39,961 bases of DNA from Micromonospora solifontis. Lineage in GTDB: Bacteria; Actinomycetota; Actinomycetes; Mycobacteriales; Micromonosporaceae. Positions 6,872 through 14,672 of the stretch are shown one piece after another; position 1 is the first letter of the stretch, and each line of letters begins with the position of its first letter. The stretch lies in the NCBI RefSeq assembly GCF_003725545.1, contig NZ_RJLN01000049.1:1-39961 (forward strand), given 5' to 3'. The notes under the pieces are model-generated. The model did no database searches. It was given only the letters and a program-made list of their open reading frames with translations, and was not told the origin of the DNA. The translations under genes were made by a program, and so were the position numbers.

Positions 6872-7891
6872 TCAGCGACGCCGTAGCGCCGCGTCGAGCA
6901 GCGCGGGCGGGGTGTCGTGCTTCTCGTCCGGGGCGAGGTCGACGCCGGGGGCGACGATGGCGTCGATCGCGTCGAGCACGTCCGCGGAGAGCACGGTGTC
7001 CGCGGCGGCGAGGTGGGAGCGCAGGTGGTCCATCGTGCGAGGGCCGATGATCGCGCTGGTCACCGCGCGGTGTGCGGTGACGAACCCGAGCGCGAGCTGG
7101 ATCATGGTCAGGCCGGCCTCGTCGGCGACGGTGGCCAGCCGCTCGACGGCGTCGAGCCGGGCCCGGTTGGCGGGAAGCGTGGCGTCGAAGCGTTGCGGCA
7201 TGACGTTCGAGCGGCTGGTGGTGACGTCCCGGCCCTTCCGGATCGCCCCCGACAGCCAGCCCGAGGCCAGCGGGCTCCAGGCCAGCACCCCGAGCCCGTA
7301 CTGCTCGGTCACGGGCAGGACGTGGGTCTCGATCCCGCGCTGCAGGATCGAGTAGCTGGGCTGTTCGGTGACGTACCGGCCCAGGTGGTGCTCCCGGGCC
7401 GCCCACTCGGCCTGGACGATGCGGTACGCGGGAAACGTCGAGGATCCGAAGTAGCGGATCTTCCCCGCGCGTTGCAGGTCGGTGAGCGCCGACAGGGTCT
7501 CCTCGTCGCTGGTCCTCGGGTCCCACCGGTGGATCTGGTAGAGATCGACATGGTCGACGCCGAGCCGGCGCAGGCTGTTGTCCAGCGCGGTGACCAGCCA
7601 GCGGCGCGAACCGCCCTGGTGGTTGCGTTCGTCGCCCATGGGCAGGCCCGCCTTGGTGGCCAGCACGATGTCGTCGCGGCGGCCGGCGATGGCCTTGCCG
7701 ACCATCTCCTCCGACTCGCCCCGGCCGTACATGTCGGCGGTGTCGATGAGGTTGATCCCGCCCGCCAGGGCGGTGTCGACCATGGCCGTGACCTCGTCCT
7801 GGGTGGTACGCCCGAGGCTGCCGAAGTTCATCGCGCCGAGCACGAGGGTGCTGACCTGCACACCGGTGCGGCCCAAGGTGCGGTATTGCAT
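6872..7891 (-). CDS. Aldo/keto reductase
   Basis: This 339-residue protein has the full AKR pattern: MQYRTLGRTGVQVSTLVLGA at the start, catalytic Asp50 and Tyr55 (NLIDTADMYGRGESEE), Lys80 (VLATKAG) and His121 (VDLYQIHRWDP), and a C-terminal NADPH-binding part with GLTMIQLALGFV and AIIGPRTMDHLRSHLAA. It should reduce carbonyl compounds with NADPH in the cytoplasm; the natural substrate is not evident. The ATG at 7891 follows AAGGAGG at ideal spacing. It is divergent from a TetR gene, and two copies of a GGAACGTTGTTCC-like operator lie between them, so it is probably repressed by that regulator and induced by a substrate-like ligand. Confidence 0.92.
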   Translation of the reverse strand: MQYRTLGRTGVQVSTLVLGAMNFGSLGRTTQDEVTAMVDTALAGGINLIDTADMYGRGESEEMVGKAIAGRRDDIVLATKAGLPMGDERNHQGGSRRWLVTALDNSLRRLGVDHVDLYQIHRWDPRTSDEETLSALTDLQRAGKIRYFGSSTFPAYRIVQAEWAAREHHLGRYVTEQPSYSILQRGIETHVLPVTEQYGLGVLAWSPLASGWLSGAIRKGRDVTTSRSNVMPQRFDATLPANRARLDAVERLATVADEAGLTMIQLALGFVTAHRAVTSAIIGPRTMDHLRSHLAAADTVLSADVLDAIDAIVAPGVDLAPDEKHDTPPALLDAALRRR

Positions 7892-7966
7892 GATGTGTCC
7901 CTCCTTGAGGGTGAGGGGTCGAGAGCGCGGCTTGGTGCGGCGGGCCCGACCTGGCATCCTGAACAA

Positions 7967-8010
7967 GCGGAGCGTTGTTCCGCTAACCACGATACGGAAC
8001 GTTGTTCCGT
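7967..8010. promoter_or_regulatory. Tandem TetR operators in the divergent promoter region
   Basis: Two 17-base inverted repeats occur 27 bases apart: GCGGAGC-GTT-GTTCCGC (7967-7983, one mismatch) and ACGGAAC-GTT-GTTCCGT (7994-8010, perfect). They share the same half-site and centre and lie between the aldo/keto reductase and its divergent TetR gene, the expected place for an autoregulatory operator. Confidence 0.7.
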
Positions 8011-8043
8011 TTGCCAAGCGGAGTGAGCGGAGGGGGCGACCTG

Positions 8044-8631
8044 ATGGCCGACAACGGCAGCGGCGCGGCACCGTCAGGCCGGCGGAAGCGGGCCGACGCG
8101 CGGCGTAACGAGGTGACACTGCTCGACGCGGCCGCCGCGGCCTTCGTCGCCGCCGGCGTCGACGTGCCCGTACGCGACATCGCCGCGCGGGCCGGCGTCG
8201 GCGTCGGGACCATCTACCGCCATTTCCCGACGCGGGCCGACCTCATCGTCGCGGTCTACCGGCACCAGGTCGAGGCATGCGCCGAGGCCGGCCCGGCACT
8301 GCTGGCGGACGGCGGCACACCGCACGCCGCCCTGGCGCGTTGGATCGACCTCTTTGTCGACTTCCTGGTCACCAAGCACGGCCTCGCCGAGGCGTTGCAG
8401 TCCGACGATGCCGCCTTCCAGAGCCTGCACGCCTACTTCATTGACCGCCTCGTCCCGGTGTGCGGCCAACTGCTCGACGCTGCCGCCGCGGCGGGCGAGA
8501 TCCGCCCCGACATCGGCGCCTACGAACTGCTGCGCGGCGTCGGCAACCTCTGCGTCGGCGCGGGCGGCAACCCGCGCTACGACGCCCGCCGCCTGGTCGA
8601 GCTCCTCATCGCCGGACTGCGCCTCCACTAG
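8044..8631 (+). CDS. TetR/AcrR family repressor of the aldo/keto reductase
   Basis: This 195-residue protein carries a TetR-type N-terminal DNA-binding domain with a helix-turn-helix at about residues 43-61 (VRDIAARAGVGVGTIYRHF) followed by the usual RADLIVAVY helix. The C-terminal all-helical ligand-binding domain (about 80-195) has the length usual for the family; the ligand is unknown. The start at 8044 is preceded by GGAGGGGG. It is divergent from the aldo/keto reductase, with two operator-like palindromes between. The layout suggests it represses both itself and the reductase. Confidence 0.88.
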   Translation: MADNGSGAAPSGRRKRADARRNEVTLLDAAAAAFVAAGVDVPVRDIAARAGVGVGTIYRHFPTRADLIVAVYRHQVEACAEAGPALLADGGTPHAALARWIDLFVDFLVTKHGLAEALQSDDAAFQSLHAYFIDRLVPVCGQLLDAAAAAGEIRPDIGAYELLRGVGNLCVGAGGNPRYDARRLVELLIAGLRLH

Positions 8632-8651
8632 GGAGAGACGGCGGCGAGCGG

Positions 8652-8945
8652 TCAGCCGAGACCCCGGTGGGCGGCCCAGAGCGCGCTGGCGCGGTTGGCG
8701 GCCTCGGCGACCAGGGCCGCGAGCTCGGGCCGGTCGGGAACCGGGAACGAGACGTACGTGCCGCGGCCGCCGCCGGTGGGTCGGCCGTAGGCCTTCGTCG
8801 CGAGGCGCCCGTCGGGGAGGAGCCGGACGTTGAGCGTGCTCAGCGTGAATTCCTCGCCCCGCCGGGTGTCGGTCCAGCGGAGCCCTTCCGGGATGGTGAC
8901 GTTGATCGCCAGGGCGCTCACGTCGACGGCTGCGTCGCTGCTCAT
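8652..8945 (-). CDS. Conserved-looking small hypothetical protein
   Basis: This 97-residue protein has alternating hydrophobic strands (LAINVTIPEGLRW, TLSTLNVRLLPDGRLATKAY, TYVSFPVPDRP) followed by a C-terminal helix (LAALVAEAANRASALWAAH). I do not recognise a named family, but the regular beta pattern and codon use look like real coding sequence. There is no signal peptide. The ribosome site is weak. It lies between the TetR gene on the opposite strand and the membrane partner of the sigma factor, without obvious linkage. Confidence 0.6.
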   Translation of the reverse strand: MSSDAAVDVSALAINVTIPEGLRWTDTRRGEEFTLSTLNVRLLPDGRLATKAYGRPTGGGRGTYVSFPVPDRPELAALVAEAANRASALWAAHRGLG

Positions 8946-9068
8946 GGACGGATGTTCTCACGCGTGTCGGCTTCCGCCGCGCCGCGTGCCGTGCCCCGGT
9001 CGCAGGCCGTCCGCTCAGCGGCGGGAGGGGGATCGGCCGGGCCCGGCCCAGCCGATCCCGCCATCCGG

Positions 9069-9920
9069 TCACTGCAGGTGGAACCGTTCGTCCATGGCGA
9101 GGGTCGCCAGTTGCGGCACGGTGAACGGCAGTTCCGCCAGCCCCTGCCGGGGGCTGCCGAACGTGGGAGCCTGCGCCACGAAGGTGACCACCCCGTCCGG
9201 GTGCCGGTAGGCCGACCACTGTTCGAAGCGCCGGTCGGTGGTGGGCCGGACCACGACCCCGACCTTTGTGGCGCCGACGGTCACCACCTGGCACTGGCCC
9301 TGCATGCCCCAGAACTCCCGGGTCAGCGCGCACGGCTCGGTCGGCAGCCGGTTCCCACGGGTGTACACCTCGACGAGCACCCGCCCGGTCCGGTCCCCCC
9401 TGGCGACGGCGGCCGCCGACGTGTAGCGCCACACGTCGACGCCGTTCACCTTCTCCTCGAACGACGCCTGGCTGCTGCGCGGCGGATCGTCGGACCCGCC
9501 CGCCGGGTTCTCCGGCACGGCGTACCCCGCCGGCACCACCGAGATGAGCTGGTCGAGCAGCCGGACCGCCTGGTCGTACCGGGCGCCGGCCTTCGCCGTC
9601 CGGTCCTCCTGCGGGCGGCCGTCCGGCCCGGTCGGCCACGGCTCGGCGGTCTTGCCGGACGGGCCCGGGATCGGTCGCGGTCCGGCCGCCGCCGGGCCCA
9701 CGCCGCCCGTACCCGGAATGCCGGCACCGGCGGTGCCGATCGCCGCGCCGCCGGCGACTGCCAGCACCACGGCCGCGGACCCGGCGCAGGCCCATCCGGT
9801 ACGCCGACGCGCGCGGACGCGCCGGGCGGTGCCGAGCGCGGCGGCCGAGTCCAGCGGTGGCGGCGGGACGACGGCCGCCATCTCGTGGCGGAGCGCCTCG
9901 CGCAACTCTGCCCCGTTCAT
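9069..9920 (-). CDS. Membrane partner of the SigE-type sigma factor (putative anti-sigma or associated protein)
   Basis: This 283-residue protein has a cytoplasmic N-terminus of about 42 residues (MNGAELREALRHEMAAVVPP), one membrane helix (about 43-63, GWACAGSAAVVLAVAGGAAI), a Pro/Gly-rich linker and an extracellular domain (about 100-283) with several strands. Its start overlaps the sigma gene stop as ATGA, so the two are translationally coupled. This is the arrangement of single-pass proteins that accompany SigE-family ECF factors in actinomycetes. The N-terminal segment is too short for a classical zinc anti-sigma domain and has no HxxxCxxC motif, so the anti-sigma role is an inference from position. 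Confidence 0.75.
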   Translation of the reverse strand: MNGAELREALRHEMAAVVPPPPLDSAAALGTARRVRARRRTGWACAGSAAVVLAVAGGAAIGTAGAGIPGTGGVGPAAAGPRPIPGPSGKTAEPWPTGPDGRPQEDRTAKAGARYDQAVRLLDQLISVVPAGYAVPENPAGGSDDPPRSSQASFEEKVNGVDVWRYTSAAAVARGDRTGRVLVEVYTRGNRLPTEPCALTREFWGMQGQCQVVTVGATKVGVVVRPTTDRRFEQWSAYRHPDGVVTFVAQAPTFGSPRQGLAELPFTVPQLATLAMDERFHLQ

Positions 9921-10426
9921 CGTTCCCCCTTCTCGATCGTGCTGTACGCGGGGAGCAGCAGGCCGCGCAGGTTCTCCAGGCCACGGGCCGCCTGGCTCTT
10001 CACCGTGCCGGGCGAGCACCCCAGCAGCGCGGCGGTCTCCTCGACCGACAGGTCCTCCCAGTAGCGGAGCACCAGGACCGCCCGCTGCCGCGGCGCCAGG
10101 GCGGCGAGCGCCTGGAGCATCACCAACCGGCTCTCCGGCGACTCGGGTGGGTTCGGTCGGTCGGCGTCGTCCCCGCCCACCCGCTCCCGCCGCCACCAGC
10201 CCCGCCGCCGCTCGTCCAGGAAGGCCCGAACCAGGATCTGCCGTACGTAGGCGTCGAGCACCTCGTGCCGGGAAACGCGGTTCCAGACCAGGTAGAGCTT
10301 CGTGAAGGCGGTCTGGACCAGGTCCTCCGCCCGGTGCCAGTCGCCGCAGAGCAGGTACGCGGTGCCCCGCATCGCGTCCGACCTCGCGGCGAAGTATTCC
10401 GCGAACGCCGTGTCGCGATCGCTCAT
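9917..10426 (-). CDS. SigE-family ECF RNA polymerase sigma factor
   Basis: This 169-residue protein contains region 2 (about 5-70, AYLLCGDWHRAEDLVQTAFT) and region 4 (about 110-160, LAPRQRAVLVLRYWEDLSVE then AALLGCSPGTVKSQAARGLE), the short two-domain build of extracytoplasmic-function sigma factors. The FAARSDAMRGTAYLLCGDW start is characteristic of the actinobacterial SigE-like family. It directs RNA polymerase to a small stress regulon. An AGGAGG ribosome site precedes the ATG. A GCAACC-N17-CGTGAC promoter about 30 bases upstream suggests positive autoregulation. The downstream membrane protein is coupled by ATGA overlap. Confidence 0.93.
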   Translation of the reverse strand: MSDRDTAFAEYFAARSDAMRGTAYLLCGDWHRAEDLVQTAFTKLYLVWNRVSRHEVLDAYVRQILVRAFLDERRRGWWRRERVGGDDADRPNPPESPESRLVMLQALAALAPRQRAVLVLRYWEDLSVEETAALLGCSPGTVKSQAARGLENLRGLLLPAYSTIEKGER

Positions 10427-10454
10427 GCAAGCCTCCTATCCCCGATGCGAGATA

Positions 10455-10483
10455 GTCACGCCCGGTCCCGCTCGGACGGTTGC
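10455..10483 (-). promoter_or_regulatory. ECF-type promoter candidate for the sigma operon
   Basis: On the minus strand GCAACC (10478-10483) is followed after 17 bases by CGTGAC (10455-10460). An AAC-containing -35 with a CGT-containing -10 is the usual ECF promoter pattern, and ECF factors usually recognise their own promoter. Confidence 0.5.
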
Positions 10484-10568
10484 ACGGGGAAACGAAATCC
10501 GACCTCCGGCCGTGGCTGAGTATGAAGGCTCATGAGCTCGGCCGGCGCGGTTGGCAGGATCATGCGCC

Positions 10569-10955
10569 ATGACGACGCGTACCCTGTTCGGCGGCCTGCT
10601 CCTGGCGGCGGCGACGGTTGGCACCTGGTTCGCCTGGCTGAGCTGGAACACCGGCTACCGGGTCGACCCGGAGACCGGCGCGACCACCGGCCCGTACGCG
10701 GTGTGGCAGGTGGCCGGGTGCGTGCTCACGCTCGCCGTGGTGGCCGCCGCCGGCGGCTGGTGGCTCAGTCCGTGGCTGGTCGGACCGGTGATGGCGGTCG
10801 CCTTCACGGTCCCGTGGGCCGGGCAGGCCGCGTCGACCGACGGGAGCGGGCTGTGGGCGGTCGGGGCGGCGCTGGTGCTGGTCGGCACGGCGGCCGGCGG
10901 CCTCGTGGTCAGCCTGGCCGCCCACCTGCTCCGCCGGCGGCTGACGGGCGGGTGA
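10569..10955 (+). CDS. Small integral membrane protein
   Basis: This 128-residue protein is made of about four hydrophobic segments: near 4-25 (LFGGLLLAAATVGTWFAWLS), 46-65 (GCVLTLAVVAAAGGWWLSPW), 66-80 and 95-118 (AVGAALVLVGTAAGGLVVSL), with an Arg-rich C-terminus. There is no recognised domain. The ATG at 10569 is preferred over an in-frame ATG at 10551 because the sequence MTTRTLFGG looks like a natural start; neither ribosome site is strong. It faces the sigma gene across a 142-base divergent gap and ends at a shared hairpin terminator. Confidence 0.65.
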   Translation: MTTRTLFGGLLLAAATVGTWFAWLSWNTGYRVDPETGATTGPYAVWQVAGCVLTLAVVAAAGGWWLSPWLVGPVMAVAFTVPWAGQAASTDGSGLWAVGAALVLVGTAAGGLVVSLAAHLLRRRLTGG

Positions 10956-10970
10956 GCCGAGCGACGAACG

Positions 10971-11005
10971 ACGAGGGGCCCCGCCGAACCGGCGGGGCCC
11001 CTCGT
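10971..11005. terminator. Bidirectional hairpin terminator
   Basis: Perfect 16-base-pair stem (ACGAGGGGCCCCGCCG) with a 3-base AAC loop between two convergent genes ending at 10955 and 11019. It can serve both strands. Confidence 0.8.
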
Positions 11006-11018
11006 GGTCATGCGGTGC

Positions 11019-11909
11019 TCAGGAGAGCGTCTTCAGGTAGTCGGGGTTGGCCTTCAGCCACTCCGTCACGGCCTTCTCCTCGTCACCCTTGTGGGTGTTG
11101 AACATCAGGTCCTCCAGGGACGCGAGCTGCGGCCCGTCCATCTTGAACTTCTTCAGCATCGCGGTGACCTCGGGGAAGTCCCTGCCGAAGCCCTTCCGGG
11201 CCAGCGTGTTGATCTGCTCGGCCTGGCCGAGGGTGCCCTTCGGGTCGGCGAGGTCCTTCAGCTCGTACTTGGCGTACGCCCAGTGCGGGTGCCAGAGGGT
11301 GACCACGATCGGCTTCTTGCCGGCGATAGCGCCGTCGAGCGCGGCGAGCATGGCCGGGGTCGACGAGGTCTTCAGCTTCAGCTTGCCGTCCATGCCGTAG
11401 CCGGGGATCACCTTCTCCTGGGTGGCCTTGGTGAGGCCGGCGCCCGGCTCGATGCCGATGATCTGCCCGTCGAAGGTGCCGGCCTTGCCGGCCAGGTCCG
11501 CGAGGGAGTCGACGCCCTCGACGTACTTCGGCACGGCGATGCTCAGGCTGGCGTCGTCGTACCAGACGCCGAGCTTCTCCAGCTTGTCGCCGTACTTCTC
11601 CAGGTAGGAGGCGTGCGTCTGGGGCAGCCAGCTGTCCAGGAACAGGTCGATGTCGCCGTTGGCGAGTCCGCCGTAGACGAGACCGGCCTCCAGGTTCTTC
11701 AGCTGGACCTGGTAGCCCTTCTCCTCCAGGACGTGCTTCCACAGGTTCGAGGCGGCGATCGCCTCGTCCCAGGCCATGTAGCCGATGGTGATCCTCTTGT
11801 TATCGCCGCCGGACGCACCGTCCGACTGGTCGCCACAGGCGGCGGCGCCGCCGAGGGCCAGGGTTGCGGTCACCGCGAGTGCGAGGACGCGCTTCATCGT
11901 GTTGAACAC
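11019..11909 (-). CDS. Glycine betaine ABC transporter substrate-binding lipoprotein
   Basis: This 296-residue protein starts with a lipoprotein signal peptide and lipobox (LGGAAAC, Cys about residue 25), so it is anchored to the outer face of the membrane. The mature part is an OpuAC/ProX-type binding domain (ITIGYMAWDEAIAASNLWKH, LFLDSWLPQTHASYLEKYGD, VVTLWHPHWAYAKYELKDL); the Trp residues in these motifs are of the sort that form the aromatic cage for quaternary ammonium compounds. It captures glycine betaine or similar osmoprotectants for the permease encoded just upstream. The GTG at 11909 has AGGAAGGA about 7 bases upstream and is preferred over ATG at 11897. It is last in the three-gene importer operon. 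Confidence 0.92.
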   Translation of the reverse strand: MFNTMKRVLALAVTATLALGGAAACGDQSDGASGGDNKRITIGYMAWDEAIAASNLWKHVLEEKGYQVQLKNLEAGLVYGGLANGDIDLFLDSWLPQTHASYLEKYGDKLEKLGVWYDDASLSIAVPKYVEGVDSLADLAGKAGTFDGQIIGIEPGAGLTKATQEKVIPGYGMDGKLKLKTSSTPAMLAALDGAIAGKKPIVVTLWHPHWAYAKYELKDLADPKGTLGQAEQINTLARKGFGRDFPEVTAMLKKFKMDGPQLASLEDLMFNTHKGDEEKAVTEWLKANPDYLKTLS

Positions 11910-11979
11910 AGGGGTTTCCTTCCTGATACGGGGTGCCGGCGGCCCTCACGTAAGCGGGGGCCAGGGGTGCCGGCGTCGG

Positions 11980-12873
11980 TCAGGCGGCCTCCCGCGCGAG
12001 GCGTTGCGCCCGCGCGGACGGGAACCGGTCGCCCGCGGAGTCGGTGAGCCGGTCGAGCACGACGGCGAGGACCACGACGGCGATCCCGCCCTCGAACCCG
12101 GCGCCCACCTCAACCTGGGACAGCGAGAAAATGATCACGTCGCCGAGGCCGCCAGCGCCGACCATGCCGGCGATGACCACCATGGAGAGCGAGAGCATGA
12201 TCACCTGGTTGACGCCGGTCATGATCGTCGGCAGCGCCAGCGGCACCTTCGTGCGCAGCAGGACCATCCACGGCGGCGCGCCGAAGGACTCGGCGGCCTG
12301 GACGATCTCCTTGTCGACCTGGCGCAGACCCAGCTCGGTCAGGCGGACGCCGGGCGGCATGCTGAACACCACCGTGGCCAGCACGCCCGGCACTGTGCCG
12401 ATGCCGAAGAAGAAGAGCGCCGGGAGTAGGTAGACGAACGCGGGCATGGTCTGCATGAAGTCCAGCACCGGCCGGGCCGCCGCGGACGCCCGCTTGTTCT
12501 CGGCCACGAAGATGCCCAGCGGGATCGCCAGCAGCAGGGCGAGCACGCTGGCCACGAGCACCTGCGCCAGCGTGCTCATGGTCTCCTCCCAGTACGGCAT
12601 GCCGGCCACCAGGAGAAGGCCGACGGCGGCGCCGAGGGCGAACTTCCAGCCGCGCAGCCACCAGCCGAGCCCGGCCAGCACCGCCACGACGGCCACCGCA
12701 GGCACGCCGTTGAGCAGATGTTCGAGCGGGCCGACCAGTCCCTCGACCCCGGTCGTGATGGCGTCGAAGAGCGGGCCGAGGGTGCGGGTGGCCCAGTTCA
12801 CGGCGGACTCGATCCACTCGCCCAGTGGCACCCGGGGCAGCGCGGCGTCGAGCGGGAATTCGCTCAGCCTCAT
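11980..12873 (-). CDS. Glycine betaine/proline ABC transporter permease
   Basis: This 297-residue protein has an N-terminal amphipathic region of about 55 residues, then roughly six to seven membrane helices and a BPD-type permease core. The coupling segment is QVDKEIVQAAESFGAPPWMV followed by LLRTKVPLALPTIMTGVNQV, the EAA-like loop that contacts the ATPase. Sequence such as VLDFMQTMPAFVYLLPALFF is typical of ProW/OpuAB. It forms the membrane channel for betaine or proline uptake under osmotic stress. Its ATG overlaps the ATPase stop as ATGA (12870-12873), so it is translationally coupled. A single permease gene, presumably acting as a homodimer, matches the ProVWX layout. Confidence 0.92.
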   Translation of the reverse strand: MRLSEFPLDAALPRVPLGEWIESAVNWATRTLGPLFDAITTGVEGLVGPLEHLLNGVPAVAVVAVLAGLGWWLRGWKFALGAAVGLLLVAGMPYWEETMSTLAQVLVASVLALLLAIPLGIFVAENKRASAAARPVLDFMQTMPAFVYLLPALFFFGIGTVPGVLATVVFSMPPGVRLTELGLRQVDKEIVQAAESFGAPPWMVLLRTKVPLALPTIMTGVNQVIMLSLSMVVIAGMVGAGGLGDVIIFSLSQVEVGAGFEGGIAVVVLAVVLDRLTDSAGDRFPSARAQRLAREAA

Positions 12874-14162
12874 GCCGGCATCTCCTTTCCGACGACCAGT
12901 TCGATGTCGGCCGGCTCCGACGACGGCGCCACCGCCGTCGGCTCGGCCGCCGGCTCGTCGGACGCCGCCGGCTCGTCCGGCGCGACGCTGGCCAACGCGC
13001 TGAGCAGCGTGATCCGGGGGATCACGCCGGTCAGGCGGCCCCGGTCGTCCAGGACTGCCACCGGATGCTGGCTCTCCGCGCAGTCGGCGAACAGGTCGGC
13101 GACCGCGGTGTCCGCGGTGACCGTGCGGACCCGCTCGGTCGAGACGTACCCGTCGAGGTTCGCCCGGCCCTCGCGGAGCGCGCGCAGCACCTCGTCCTCG
13201 GTGACGGTGCCGACGAACTTCTTCCCCGGCCCGGTCACGTAGACCACCGAGGTCTGGCTCTCCCGCAGCGCCTTGGCGGCCACCCGGGGACCGGCGTTGA
13301 CGTCCAGGACGTGCTGGGGCTTCTCCATCACCGAGGCGGCGGTGAGGATGCGCGTCCGGTCGACGTCGGCGACGAACTGCGCCACGTAGTCGTTGGCCGG
13401 GTCGGTGAGGATCTCCTCGGCGGTGCCGATCTGGACGATCCGCCCGTCCCGCATCACCGCGATCCGGTCGCCGAGCCGCATGGCCTCGTTGAGGTCGTGG
13501 GTGATGAAGATGATGGTCTTGCCCAGCTCGGCCTGGAGTTCCAGGAGCTGGTCCTGGACCTCCCGGCGGATGAGCGGGTCCAGCGCCGAGAACGCCTCGT
13601 CCATCAGCAGGATGTCGGTGCCGGCCGCGAGCGCGCGGGCCAGCCCGACCCGCTGTCGCATGCCGCCGGAGAGGTCGTGGGGGAGCTTGTCCGCCCACTC
13701 CTGCAGGCCCACCATCCGCAGCGCGTCCAGGGCCCGCTCGCGCCGCTCCGCCTTGGGCAGCCCGGCGACCTCCAGCGCGTAGCCGGCGTTCTCCAGCACC
13801 GTCCGGTGCGGCATGAGCGCGAAGTGCTGGAAGACCATGCTGATCTTCTCCCGGCGCAGCTTGCGCAGCGCGGCGGGCTTCAACGTGGTCAACTCGACCC
13901 CGTCGACCCGCACGCTGCCCTTGGTCGGGCGCAGCAGGCCGTTGAGCATCCGGATGAGGGTCGACTTGCCGGAGCCGGAGAGGCCCATCACGACGAAGAT
14001 CTCGCCGGGGCGTACCTCGAAGTTCGCGTCGATGACGGCGGCCGTGGCCGGCAGGCCGGCCAGGGCCTCGGCGCGGGGCGCGCCGGTCGCCAGGCGTCTC
14101 ACCGCTTCGTCGGTCCGATTGCCGAATATTTTGTAGAGCGACTGCACTGCGAGCGCGGACAC
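12870..14162 (-). CDS. Glycine betaine/proline ABC transporter ATP-binding protein with CBS domains
   Basis: This 430-residue ATPase has Walker A GLSGSGKST (about 60-68), signature LSGGMRQR (about 164-171) and Walker B ILLMDEAFSALDP (about 184-196), followed by two CBS motifs (about 265-395, including VVYVTGPGKKFVGTVTEDEV and HPVAVLDDRGRLTGVIPRIT). In OpuA/ProV proteins the CBS pair senses ionic strength and gates transport, so this is the osmotic-sensing subunit. An acidic tail rich in Glu/Pro follows. GTG at 14162 is chosen since GGAGAGGGG lies just upstream and VSALAVQSLYKIFG matches usual ProV starts; an in-frame ATG at 14231 would add 23 residues. It heads the importer operon. Confidence 0.93.
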   Translation of the reverse strand: MSALAVQSLYKIFGNRTDEAVRRLATGAPRAEALAGLPATAAVIDANFEVRPGEIFVVMGLSGSGKSTLIRMLNGLLRPTKGSVRVDGVELTTLKPAALRKLRREKISMVFQHFALMPHRTVLENAGYALEVAGLPKAERRERALDALRMVGLQEWADKLPHDLSGGMRQRVGLARALAAGTDILLMDEAFSALDPLIRREVQDQLLELQAELGKTIIFITHDLNEAMRLGDRIAVMRDGRIVQIGTAEEILTDPANDYVAQFVADVDRTRILTAASVMEKPQHVLDVNAGPRVAAKALRESQTSVVYVTGPGKKFVGTVTEDEVLRALREGRANLDGYVSTERVRTVTADTAVADLFADCAESQHPVAVLDDRGRLTGVIPRITLLSALASVAPDEPAASDEPAAEPTAVAPSSEPADIELVVGKEMPA

Positions 14163-14482
14163 GATCCCCTCTCCGACAGAAACCGCTGGCGGGTTCGCCA
14201 GTGGTGACCGTCTTCGCGTCTCGTCCGTCATATCAACATCGGTCACATTCGGTGGCTCATGAGGGCCGGCCGAGAAACCTACCGACGTCATCGCGGCAAA
14301 TCCAGCCCGTACTGCGGGGAATGTGGATCTGCACACAAAAATCCGCGGTCGAATTCGGTCGTCGGCACCCGTGCGGTGCGTGCCCCGACAGCGCTTCCAG
14401 CAGGGATTTTGTTGGTCCGTCGCGTCGTTGGTCCGGTCTCGCCGGGCCGCTTGTGCCGGGGGCGGTATCGTCGTTTGTCCGG
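14163..14482. other. Intergenic control region of the betaine importer
   Basis: This is the left two thirds of a 510-base divergent gap. It contains A+T-richer patches (such as TTTTTGTGTGC on the minus strand) where promoters would be expected, but I could not identify a convincing -35/-10 pair or a complete gene. A short minus-strand frame here lacks coding character. Confidence 0.4.
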
Positions 14483-14530
14483 CGAATATGAAGCCGCTGA
14501 CAAAGAACTGTCATGCGTTCGTCATATTCG
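14483..14530. promoter_or_regulatory. Nested inverted repeats upstream of the heme oxygenase gene
   Basis: Outer arms CGAATATGA (14483-14491) and TCATATTCG (14522-14530) enclose a second inverted repeat, TGACA-AAGAAC-TGTCA at 14498-14513. The element is notably A+T-rich for this DNA and lies in the divergent gap about 140 bases before the heme-oxygenase start. It could be a compound operator or fold in RNA; the role is unknown. Confidence 0.45.
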
Positions 14531-14672
14531 TCTCGGACGGCGTGGCTGGATCGTCTCTCGCCGGTCGTCCGATTCGGGGCCCCGGTCGCTCGCCATAGCA
14601 GATCTATCGCCGTGGATATCGTGGGCCGGGGCGATTTCATGACGAACGCCGAGCGCCGGGCATACTTGCCGG

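Noticed and set aside
8074..10430. Very long open frames on the minus strand across the TetR gene and the sigma/membrane-partner region
   Set aside because: Beyond the real genes they encode Arg/Ala/Gly/Pro-rich sequence without motifs, a shadow of third-position G+C bias.
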